From JBCCMB01 sp039026555 (GTDB lineage Bacteria; Pseudomonadota; Alphaproteobacteria; Caulobacterales; Hyphomonadaceae): a DNA stretch of 16,014 nt. Under the pieces are notes generated by a model, which made no database searches, was not told where the DNA came from, and saw only the letters and a list, made by a program, of their open reading frames with translations. Shown one piece after another: positions 7,083 through 13,695 of the stretch; position 1 is the stretch's first letter; the number at the start of each line of letters is the position of its first letter. The position numbers and the translations under genes are program-made. The DNA is taken from the NCBI GenBank assembly GCA_039026555.1, contig JBCCMB010000058.1, positions 1 to 16,014 on the forward strand. Reading direction: 5' to 3'.

Positions 7083-8810
7083 CTAGCTAAGCTGCAATTT
7101 CACAAGATCCGCATAAATACCGCCTGCAGCCGCAAGCGTGTCGTGATCGCCGACTTCCGCGACGCGGCCCTTATCCAACACATAGATCCGATCGGCAGAC
7201 CGAACGGTCGACAGGCGATGCGCCACCACCAATGTCGTCCGGCCCTCGGACAAGCGTTCGAGCGCAGTCTTCACTTTCTCCTCGCTTTGCGCATCCAAGG
7301 CGCTGGTCGCTTCGTCGAGCAGCAAAATGGGCGCATCCTTCAACAAAGCCCGGGCGATCGAAATGCGTTGACGCTGGCCGCCGGAAAGATTGCGGCCGCC
7401 CTCGCCCGCCGACGCATCCAAGCCTTCGGGCAAATCCGCGATGAAATCGCACGCAGCCGCGTCCGCAGCCGCTTCGATCTCCGCATCCGTCGCGTCGGGA
7501 CGCCCGAGCGCAATATTGGCGCGCAGCGTGTCGTCGAACAAAAACGCGTCTTGCGACACTAGGGACAAATTGGCTCTCAGCGACTGGTTCGACGCCTCGC
7601 GAATATTCACACCGTCAACGCTCACGCGCCCGCCGGAAACGTCGTAAAGGCGCAGCAAGAGGTTGAAGACGGTGGACTTTCCGGCGCCGGATGGGCCCAC
7701 TAAGGCGATTGTTTCCCCAGGCTTGGCCTCTAAAGTCAGTCCGTCCAGAGCGTTTGCATCGCCGTAGGAAAACTCGACGCTTTCGAACGCTACGGCCCCG
7801 GCAGCGCGCGGAAGATCGATCGAACCTGGCTGATCCTCCACCGCGTCGGGCGCATCCAACACGGCATAAATGCGGTCGGCCGCCGCCAAGCCCTCATTGA
7901 CGACAGCGTTCAAGGTTCCAAGCGCGCGTACTTCGGGCGACGCCACCGCCAAGGCGGCGATGAACCCAAGAAAATCACCGACGGTGGCGTCGCCATTGAG
8001 AATGCGCCATCCGGCGAACGCCAACACGCCGGCCATGGCTGCGCCGCCGACAATTTCCAACAATGGATCGACCAGCGCCTTGCCGCGCAGCACCTTCAGA
8101 TAAAGCCGCGCCCGTTCCATAAAGCCGCGCTGGGCGCGGTCTCGCTGATAGGCCTCCAACCCATAAGCTTTCACCGTTCGCGCGCCCAAAAACCCTTCTG
8201 TCAGTAAGGCGGTCATCTCGCCGGTTTGCTCTTGGGCGCGTTTGGACGTTTTGCGCAGACGCTCGCCAATGCGAATGACCGGCGCAAATGCGATCGGATA
8301 GACGACGAAAACCAAGAGCGCCAACGCCCAATCCAGCCAGATCATCGCCGCCAAACAACCGATCAGGGTCAAAACGCCCTTCGCCAGATTGGTCGCCACG
8401 CGCAAGGACGCGTCGCGCGCGATGTTCATGTCGTTGATGAAACGCGAGACGAATTCTCCGGTCGCCGCCGACGACAAACGCGCAAAATCACCCCCGATCA
8501 AGCGCGCGAACAAGGCGTTTTGGACATCGACAAGGCCGCGCTGCACGCCGGCGTTGTTCGCCATGGTCTGCCCATAGAGCGATAAGGAGCGGATGATCGC
8601 CGCCGCAACCACAAAGGCGGGCAAGGGCCACAGCACGCGCGCATCGCCCGCCTGCAGCCAATCGCCCGCCAGCTTGATCAAAACGCCGTAGGACGCCGCC
8701 GCCGCGGCTGTGACTGCGGAGAGGAGCAAGCCCAATCCGAACAGCCGCCAATGCCGCGCCATCCAATCGGAGGCGAAGCGACGCACGAGACCTTGTTTGC
8801 GATCGGCCAT
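7083..8810 (-). CDS. ABC exporter, MsbA-like (permease and ATPase fused)
   Basis: This 575-residue half-transporter has an N-terminal transmembrane domain (hydrophobic segments near 22-45, 60-78, 143-175, 253-272) and a C-terminal ATPase. The ATPase carries Walker A GPSGAGKST (372-380), Q-loop Q420, signature LSGGQ (475-479), Walker B ILLLDE (495-500) and switch histidine H531. The order and length match the MsbA/lipid flippase family, whose members move lipid A-core across the inner membrane. A role in lipid A export is suggested by the nearby waaA, lpxK and DUF374 genes but is not proven, since related exporters move drugs or other lipids. It is the last gene of a minus-strand run and starts 36 bases after the DUF4170 stop codon. 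The ribosome-binding site is weak. Confidence 0.93.
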   Translation of the reverse strand: MADRKQGLVRRFASDWMARHWRLFGLGLLLSAVTAAAAASYGVLIKLAGDWLQAGDARVLWPLPAFVVAAAIIRSLSLYGQTMANNAGVQRGLVDVQNALFARLIGGDFARLSSAATGEFVSRFINDMNIARDASLRVATNLAKGVLTLIGCLAAMIWLDWALALLVFVVYPIAFAPVIRIGERLRKTSKRAQEQTGEMTALLTEGFLGARTVKAYGLEAYQRDRAQRGFMERARLYLKVLRGKALVDPLLEIVGGAAMAGVLAFAGWRILNGDATVGDFLGFIAALAVASPEVRALGTLNAVVNEGLAAADRIYAVLDAPDAVEDQPGSIDLPRAAGAVAFESVEFSYGDANALDGLTLEAKPGETIALVGPSGAGKSTVFNLLLRLYDVSGGRVSVDGVNIREASNQSLRANLSLVSQDAFLFDDTLRANIALGRPDATDAEIEAAADAAACDFIADLPEGLDASAGEGGRNLSGGQRQRISIARALLKDAPILLLDEATSALDAQSEEKVKTALERLSEGRTTLVVAHRLSTVRSADRIYVLDKGRVAEVGDHDTLAAAGGIYADLVKLQLS

Positions 8811-8846
8811 AATCCGGCGATTTACACCAAAACGCCCGATAAATCC

Positions 8847-9104
8847 CTAAACGTCGTGATGACGGCCCGTTTCCGGATCAAGCAAACGGTGGGCGTGAAG
8901 GATGAAGAACCGCATTTCGGCGTTGTCGACGGTGCGTTGCGCCGCCGATTTCCAGGCGTCATAGGCGCCGGAATGATTCGGGAAGGCGCCGACGAATTCG
9001 ATCTGGGTCAAATCCGCAAACTCGACGCCGGTCACGTCTTTTAACTCGCCGCCGATTACGAGGTGGAGCAGCTGCTTTTCCGGGGAGGTCGCATCGCTGG
9101 TCAT
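8847..9104 (-). CDS. DUF4170 domain protein
   Basis: The 85-residue protein matches the small alphaproteobacterial DUF4170 family as I remember it. Recognisable blocks are KQLLHLVIGGELKDVTGVEF (residues 10-29), FVGAFPNHSGAYDAWKSAAQ (37-56) and TVDNAEMRFFILHAHRLLDP (58-77). It has no signal peptide or membrane segment and no catalytic motif. Its function is unknown. AAGGA lies about 10 bases upstream of the ATG. It sits between the CysQ-like phosphatase (42-base gap) and the ABC exporter (36-base gap) and is probably co-transcribed with both. I recall this family often lying next to such a phosphatase and near Kdo genes, which would need a synteny check. Confidence 0.85.
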   Translation of the reverse strand: MTSDATSPEKQLLHLVIGGELKDVTGVEFADLTQIEFVGAFPNHSGAYDAWKSAAQRTVDNAEMRFFILHAHRLLDPETGRHHDV

Positions 9105-9146
9105 CTGTTGAGCGTCCTTTGGTTATGCCGCACGCGTTGCGTTATC

Positions 9147-9986
9147 TCACTCCGCGCAGGGATCTGGAAGTTTTACATGGTGGACGCGGTCTATTAGCAA
9201 TGGATGAAGGGCCGCGCCAGCCGCCACAACACTGCGCTGCGCCGGATTTTTCCCATTGAAGGAAAAGGGCCGTGCGCAATGATCCGTGCACACGCCGCCA
9301 GCCTCTTCTAGAATCAGCGTCGCCGCCGCCAAATCCCAATCCGATTTGCTCGATAAGGCGATCGCGCCATGCCAACGCCCCGACGCCACTAAGGCGATGC
9401 GATAAGCGATGGCGTTGGGCACGGGTAGGTTGAGCTCCATACGCGGCCAGGCTTTGGGCCAAGCCGGATGTTTGAACATGTTGGCGTGGCCGATCATCCG
9501 GCAATTTTTGATTTGAGACGCATCGCCGGCGCGGATTGGCTCTCCGTTCAGCTTTGCGCCGCCGCCGATCGCCGCCTCGAACAATTCATCCGTAGCGGGG
9601 TTAAAAATCGCCGCCGCGACCGGCTTATCGCCCTCAAGACGCGCCGCCGCGACGCAAAAATAGGGTTCCCGCCGCATAAACGCGCGGGTCCCGTCGATTG
9701 GATCGACCACAAACACGCGCGTCATGTCCCGGTCTCTGGGATCGTCCTTCGTTTCTTCCGACAGCCATCCATAATCCGGCCGCGCCATATTGAGGCGCTG
9801 CGCGAGAAGGTCGTTCACCGCGATGTCGGCCTCGGTCACCGGATGGCCCGGTGTTTTGTCCCAGGCCTCCGCGCCCTTTTGATACCAGTCCAAAGCCAGC
9901 GCGCCGGCTTCCAGCACCGCTGTCTTCAGGACCTTCAGATCCTCGGCGGCGCAAGGATCAACGACCGGCAAGCGTGAGACCGTCAA
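9147..9986 (-). CDS. Inositol monophosphatase family protein, CysQ-like
   Basis: The 279-residue protein carries the metal-binding motifs of the FIG/inositol monophosphatase superfamily: WLSEET (E77, E78), DPIDGT (95-100, with D95 and D98) and SDWDLAAATLILEEAGG (D216, D218). Members hydrolyse phosphate monoesters with two or three magnesium ions. The closest assignment is CysQ, 3'(2'),5'-bisphosphate nucleotidase, which recycles PAP in sulfate assimilation, but inositol phosphatase activity cannot be excluded. The start is unusual. An in-frame TGA lies directly before the TTG at 9986, so translation must begin there or at a later codon such as the TTG at 9971. The reading frame overlaps the end of pmbA by 29 bases, which points to translational coupling. 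Confidence 0.9.
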   Translation of the reverse strand: MTVSRLPVVDPCAAEDLKVLKTAVLEAGALALDWYQKGAEAWDKTPGHPVTEADIAVNDLLAQRLNMARPDYGWLSEETKDDPRDRDMTRVFVVDPIDGTRAFMRREPYFCVAAARLEGDKPVAAAIFNPATDELFEAAIGGGAKLNGEPIRAGDASQIKNCRMIGHANMFKHPAWPKAWPRMELNLPVPNAIAYRIALVASGRWHGAIALSSKSDWDLAAATLILEEAGGVCTDHCARPFSFNGKNPAQRSVVAAGAALHPLLIDRVHHVKLPDPCAE

Positions 9987-11295
9987 TCAAAAGACTCGGC
10001 GCATTCGTCGCGCCCCGGATTTCCAAATCCGATCCGGGAACAAGCCGCGCGAACATTGAGATGAGATCACCCGCAACTGTCACCTCGGTCACCGGAAAGG
10101 CCTGCTCGCCGCCTTCAATCCAAAAACCGGAGACGCCGACCGAATAATCGCCGGTGTTGGGATTAAGCGACGGACCGAACATGTCCGTGACCAAAAGCCC
10201 TTTGCCCGCCTCGGCCATTAGACCTTCCAGGTCTTTCTCCCCGGGCTGCAAGTCTAAATTCGACGTCGACACGCCGGGCGGATCGCCAAAGCCCATGCTG
10301 GCGAACCCATTTGGCGACAAGCCCAATTGCATTGCGGACGGGCCCGACAACAACCATTGGGTCAGTACGCCGCCGTCAATCAGCTTGCGCGTTTCGACTG
10401 GGCGTCCTTCGCCGTCAAACGCACGTGATCCAAACCCACCGCGGCGCAGCGGTTCGTCGACGATGTTTACGCCCTTGGCGAAGACCTGCTCACCCAGCTT
10501 GTCCTTTAGGAAGGACACGCCCCGCGCCACCGCAGGGCCCGAGATTGCATTGGTGAAGGCGCCCACAAGGCTGGCGGATAAGCGGCGATGAAAAATCACC
10601 GGTGCAGTCGTGCTTTCGATCTTTCGGGCGCCAAGCCGCGCGGCGGCCCGTTCGCCAGCGATGCGGCCAATCTCTGCTGGCGACGGCATGGAGGCGTATT
10701 TGCGCTCCATGCGGCTGTCATAATCGCGCTCCATGGCGCCGTCGCGTTCGGCGATGGCCAGAATTGCAGTCGACGTCGTGCCGCCGTGGCGCGACGCCGC
10801 AAACCCGTTGGAAGAGGCGACATGACTTTCACGGCGCGACCAGGATGCGCTGGCGTGGCCGGATTGCTTCACTTCGGGCACCGCCAAAGCGGCCGCTTCG
10901 CCCTCCAGCGCGCGCGCCTCCAACGTCACAGCACTCGGCGCGTCGTCGCCATCAAGACCCAAATCTGGAAATTCGGTCGCAAGATCGTCCGCGGACGCAA
11001 GGCCGCAATAAGGATCCTCCGGCGCAGCTTTCGCCATATCGACCACGCGCGAGGCCAACGCCTCCAGCCCGCTTTCCGACAAATCCGCGCCGGATACATG
11101 CGCCTGCCGCTTGCCGATCAAGGCGCGAAGCGAAACGGATGAACTCTCTTCGCTTTCAATCGTTTCAAGCGCGCCTTCGCGGACTTCCGCGGTTAAGCTT
11201 GCGCCCATGGAAATGCGCGCATCTGCGGCGTCTGCGCCTCCGGATAGGGCACGTTCGATAAGTCGATTGAGAATCGCCGGATGGTCTTGGTTCAT
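9958..11295 (-). CDS. pmbA: TldD/PmbA family protein, PmbA (TldE) type
   Basis: PmbA (TldE) partners TldD in a heteromeric protease known for maturing microcin B17 and degrading CcdA in E. coli. The 445-residue product starts MNQDHPAILNRLIERAL and has the family pattern GALETIESEESSSVSLRALIGKRQAHVSG near residues 41-69. Towards the end come DMFGPSLNPNTGDYSVGVSGFWIEGGE and FPVTEVTVAGDLISMF. It lacks the HEXXXH-type metal site of TldD, as expected for the PmbA half. The frame stays open upstream to 11583, but that part overlaps the MAPEG gene, and the ATG at 11295 fits the family length. No tldD is in the window, so the partner must be elsewhere. Confidence 0.93.
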   Translation of the reverse strand: MNQDHPAILNRLIERALSGGADAADARISMGASLTAEVREGALETIESEESSSVSLRALIGKRQAHVSGADLSESGLEALASRVVDMAKAAPEDPYCGLASADDLATEFPDLGLDGDDAPSAVTLEARALEGEAAALAVPEVKQSGHASASWSRRESHVASSNGFAASRHGGTTSTAILAIAERDGAMERDYDSRMERKYASMPSPAEIGRIAGERAAARLGARKIESTTAPVIFHRRLSASLVGAFTNAISGPAVARGVSFLKDKLGEQVFAKGVNIVDEPLRRGGFGSRAFDGEGRPVETRKLIDGGVLTQWLLSGPSAMQLGLSPNGFASMGFGDPPGVSTSNLDLQPGEKDLEGLMAEAGKGLLVTDMFGPSLNPNTGDYSVGVSGFWIEGGEQAFPVTEVTVAGDLISMFARLVPGSDLEIRGATNAPSLLIDGLTLAGR

Positions 11296-11299
11296 ACGC

Positions 11300-11324
11300 G
11301 TCCATATGGACCGGACGCGGTCCG
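11300..11324. repeat. 12-bp palindrome and adjacent short hairpin ahead of pmbA
   Basis: GTCCATATGGAC (11300-11311) is a perfect 12-bp palindrome. Right beside it CGGAC (11312-11316) and GTCCG (11320-11324) form a 5-bp stem with a 3-base loop. Both lie 5 to 29 bases ahead of the pmbA start codon, in the 65-base gap after the MAPEG gene. They could be an operator or an RNA hairpin near the start site, or chance in GC-rich sequence. No protein is assigned. Confidence 0.35.
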
Positions 11325-11360
11325 CATGCAACGCGCCTATACCGCACGGCTGAGGCCCGC

Positions 11361-11750
11361 CTAAAGAGCCAGTGCGCGCCAGACCAATCCGCCAGCGATC
11401 ACGACATACGCCGCCCATGTCGCCATCGTCCCCAATTGCCGGAACACGATAGGCCCGCCGGTCATACCGACCGGATGCATTAAACGACCAAGCGTCAGCA
11501 ATCCGCCGCCGGCATGCACCAGCCAGGCGGGGGCGCTCAAGGAGACCAGCGCGAACAGGCCGATCAAGCATAAGGGCATCCACTCGCTGGCGTTGGCGTG
11601 GGCGCGGATCGTCCGCAGCGCCAGATCATCACCGCCATCGCCGACGGAGATGGATTTGGTCCGCCGCTGTCCCACAACGCGAACGCCAAGCCACAATAAA
11701 ATCAGCATGTTCACGGCGGTATAGATCGCAGCGATTTGGAGCGTCGCCAT
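11361..11750 (-). CDS. MAPEG family membrane protein
   Basis: The 129-residue protein has four predicted transmembrane segments (about 5-25, 57-75, 77-92, 108-127) and the MAPEG signature with R49, A50, N53, E56 and P59 in RAHANASEWMP. In eukaryotes this fold includes microsomal glutathione transferases and leukotriene C4 synthase. Bacterial members are mostly uncharacterised, with some glutathione transferase or peroxidase activity reported. Its location would be the inner membrane. The ATG is preceded by AGGAG seven bases upstream and follows the stop of the 94-aa membrane protein gene by 9 bases, so the two are surely co-transcribed. The substrate is unknown. Confidence 0.9.
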   Translation of the reverse strand: MATLQIAAIYTAVNMLILLWLGVRVVGQRRTKSISVGDGGDDLALRTIRAHANASEWMPLCLIGLFALVSLSAPAWLVHAGGGLLTLGRLMHPVGMTGGPIVFRQLGTMATWAAYVVIAGGLVWRALAL

Positions 11751-11759
11751 AGTGCGCTC

Positions 11760-12044
11760 CTATTTGCGCTGGTCAGGAAGCCGGTCGTTGATGTCGTCGC
11801 GAATGTCCAGCAACGTTACGATCAGCCCGCAAATAATGGTGGCCGCCAACCAGCCGGCGAACAATCCAACACCCAGGCTCACCGCCACTTCTCCCGCAGG
11901 CGCGAGCCGCCGGCCGAACAGATCTTCAAAAATCAGGCTCAAATCGCCGCGTCTGAGAAACGACCCGAAAACGTAGGCCGCAATGATGGCGAAATACGCG
12001 ACGTAGACCACCGTGCGCAGGCTGTTGATGATGAAGAACTTCAT
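11760..12044 (-). CDS. Small inner-membrane protein of unknown function, 94 aa
   Basis: Two hydrophobic segments (about residues 10-28 and 54-79) enclose a short charged stretch, and a strongly charged tail (DIRDDINDRLPDQRK) follows the second segment. I do not recognise the family. A strong ribosome-binding site, GGGAGGG, precedes the ATG by about six bases. A CCTC just upstream could pair with GAGG of that site in a 4-bp hairpin. It is the first gene of the pair with the MAPEG gene and lies 73 bases after the phosphatase gene on the same strand. I see no clear promoter in that gap, so it may be read from the phosphatase promoter. Confidence 0.75.
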   Translation of the reverse strand: MKFFIINSLRTVVYVAYFAIIAAYVFGSFLRRGDLSLIFEDLFGRRLAPAGEVAVSLGVGLFAGWLAATIICGLIVTLLDIRDDINDRLPDQRK

Positions 12045-12117
12045 GACTTCCCTCCCGGAGGCTTCAGCAAGTCTTTTAGCCCGCGCGTTAACGAATGGCG
12101 AGCCTGCATTGTGCGAA

Positions 12118-12786
12118 CTATTCGCGACGCAGCAGTCGATCGATTTTCAATTGCGATTTCCAGGTCTTGAGGAATTCCGCCTTGACCGCCGCACGGTCGT
12201 AGGGTCCGTCGATCCAATCCAGAAAGCTGATCCCGGTTTCAGCTTCCGCTTCCAAATACTGGTTGAACAGATAGTCCAGCACCCCGGTTTTGCCTTCGCG
12301 CACATGCAAATATTTGAAGCTGAGTTGCTGGATCGCTTCGGCGATCGGCTTGTTCTGACGAAAATGCATATAGAGCACCGCCATAATGCCTGCCCGGTCC
12401 GCACCAGACTTGCAGTGCATCAACGCGGGATAGGCGATGCGGTCGAACAAATCCTTGGCGGCGTGCACTTTTTCCGGCGTCGGCGTGTCGCGCGAGAACA
12501 TTTGGAAATCGACAAGCTGCACGCCTTCGGCAGCGCAAGCTTCTTTCTCCAGCAGGTAATAGCCCTTTTTGCTGACGCCCCTCAAATTGAGGATCGTCTT
12601 AATCCCGCGCTCTTGCACATGCGCGCGGATGTGTTTGGGCGAGGGTTGGTTGGACCGCCACATCTCGTCCGAAATCTGGTGCAAATTCTGGAATCTAAGG
12701 CGCAAGAATCCATGATCGCCCCATATCAAATCCTTGTTCGCCTGGCGGCGTCCTTCCGGCGTGGCGAGATCAATCGACATAGACAT
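12118..12786 (-). CDS. Tyrosine/dual-specificity phosphatase-like protein
   Basis: The 222-residue protein carries the cysteine-phosphatase P-loop HCKSGADR, with nucleophile C125 and phosphate-binding R131. D100 in FSRDTPTP is a good candidate for the general acid. The N-terminal part (IKTILNLRG near residue 62) is typical of dual-specificity-like bacterial phosphatases. There is no signal peptide. The substrate is not evident. Such proteins act on phosphotyrosine, inositol phosphates or lipid phosphates. The frame stays open to 12906, but the shorter start at 12786 (or 12780) fits the family start and lies downstream of a good promoter at 12864-12836. No clear Shine-Dalgarno is present. It is divergent from the DUF374-waaA-lpxK genes. 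Confidence 0.87.
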   Translation of the reverse strand: MSMSIDLATPEGRRQANKDLIWGDHGFLRLRFQNLHQISDEMWRSNQPSPKHIRAHVQERGIKTILNLRGVSKKGYYLLEKEACAAEGVQLVDFQMFSRDTPTPEKVHAAKDLFDRIAYPALMHCKSGADRAGIMAVLYMHFRQNKPIAEAIQQLSFKYLHVREGKTGVLDYLFNQYLEAEAETGISFLDWIDGPYDRAAVKAEFLKTWKSQLKIDRLLRRE

Positions 12787-12835
12787 ACGCTTGAAACGGA
12801 CGGCGCGCCGCCCCGAAATTAGGAATGGGCGACGA

Positions 12836-12864
12836 GATAAAGCCGGGGTCGAAGATGCGGTCAA
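12836..12864 (-). promoter_or_regulatory. Predicted sigma-70 promoter of the phosphatase gene
   Basis: On the minus strand TTGACC (12864-12859) and TTTATC (12841-12836) are separated by exactly 17 bases. Transcription would begin near 12829, giving a leader of about 43 bases before the ATG at 12786. Its position inside the longer open frame argues that the true start is 12786 and not the upstream ATG at 12906. Confidence 0.55.
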
Positions 12865-12890
12865 TGTCTGGCGCAGCACGCGACGCACGC

Positions 12891-12896
12891 TATAAG
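12891..12896 (+). promoter_or_regulatory. Possible -10 element of the DUF374-waaA-lpxK operon
   Basis: TATAAG lies 8 bases before the ATG at 12905, so the expected transcription start coincides with the start codon. No Shine-Dalgarno precedes that ATG, which again suggests a leaderless mRNA. I see no good -35 element at 16 to 18 bases upstream, so the call rests mainly on the -10 match and the spacing. Confidence 0.35.
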
Positions 12897-12904
12897 CAAT
12901 TTGC

Positions 12905-13690
12905 ATGTTGAAGCGTATCTTCCGCTCCGCCGCCGTTCAGTCCGGCATCGGCGCTCTGATTTGGTGCTATATGGCGCTGATAGGGCTAACCCTGCGCTGG
13001 ACGGTCGAGGGCGAGGAAGAATTTCAAGAGTTGTGGGAAAGCGAGCAAGGCTTTCTCGCCGCATCATGGCATTCGCGCATTCTCCTTCTTCCGTTCATTC
13101 CGACGCGATTGGCCAAGCGTTGGAAACCACCGCCGCATAAGGCCGCAATTCTGATCTCCCATTCCGCGGACGGCGCCTTTGTCGCGCGCGCGGCTGAAAT
13201 GCTCGGCCTCTCTTTGGTGCGGGGCTCGGCCAAAAACAAAAAGAAATCCAAGAACAAGGGCGGGCTCGCCGCGATGCGCGGCGCCGTTCAACTGATCAAA
13301 CAGGGCGCAGCAGTTTGCATTACGCCTGACGGGCCGCGCGGACCCCGCGAAACCGTCAGCCCGGGCATCGTCAAAACCGCGCAAATCGCGAATGCGCCGA
13401 TCATGGTTTATGCGGTGGCGTCTGCGCCTGCCAAGCGCTTGAACACATGGGATCGATTTTTATTGCCTCTGCCCTTCGGCAAAGGCGCCGTCGTATTCGA
13501 CGGTCCCATCAACGCACCGAAAGATGCGGACCCTGAAGCCGTTCGCTTGGAGCTTGAAACGCGCATGAGGGCGGCTTACGCCAAGGCGGAAGCGCTGGCG
13601 GGCCTCGCCCCTATCGACGCGCCGCAAACCGCAAAATCCTCATCTGACGCTACGGCGACGCTCCCTACGCCGGATACGGTCCCGAAATAA
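12905..13690 (+). CDS. Lysophospholipid acyltransferase family protein (DUF374)
   Basis: The 261-residue protein belongs to the DUF374 branch of the LPLAT acyltransferases. Family blocks are SWHSRILLLP (residues 54-63, with H56), ISHSADGAFVARAAEMLG (84-101), ITPDGPRGPRE (139-149), and TWDRFLLPLPFGKGAVVFDGP (about 181-201). An N-terminal hydrophobic stretch (16-30) may anchor it to the membrane. A lysine-rich loop (KNKKKSKNK, 110-118) could contact acidic lipids. The acyl acceptor is unknown. The position directly ahead of waaA and lpxK suggests lipid A or a related envelope lipid (inference). The ATG overlaps on the opposite strand with an upstream ATG of the phosphatase frame, because CATG reads both ways. 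Confidence 0.92.
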   Translation: MLKRIFRSAAVQSGIGALIWCYMALIGLTLRWTVEGEEEFQELWESEQGFLAASWHSRILLLPFIPTRLAKRWKPPPHKAAILISHSADGAFVARAAEMLGLSLVRGSAKNKKKSKNKGGLAAMRGAVQLIKQGAAVCITPDGPRGPRETVSPGIVKTAQIANAPIMVYAVASAPAKRLNTWDRFLLPLPFGKGAVVFDGPINAPKDADPEAVRLELETRMRAAYAKAEALAGLAPIDAPQTAKSSSDATATLPTPDTVPK

Positions 13691-13695
13691 ACGCG

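Noticed and set aside
7067..7090. Bidirectional terminator between the frnE-like gene and the ABC exporter gene
   Set aside because: Only 8 bases separate the two stop codons and no GC-rich hairpin with a T run is present.
11296..11583. Upstream extension of the pmbA frame
   Set aside because: It lies over the MAPEG gene in another frame, has arginine-rich shadow composition, and would exceed the normal PmbA length by about 96 residues.
12045..12062. Hairpin CCTC/GAGG masking the ribosome-binding site of the 94-aa membrane protein as a riboregulator
   Set aside because: The stem is only 4 bp with a 3-base loop, too short to claim as regulation, so it is noted only in the gene entry.
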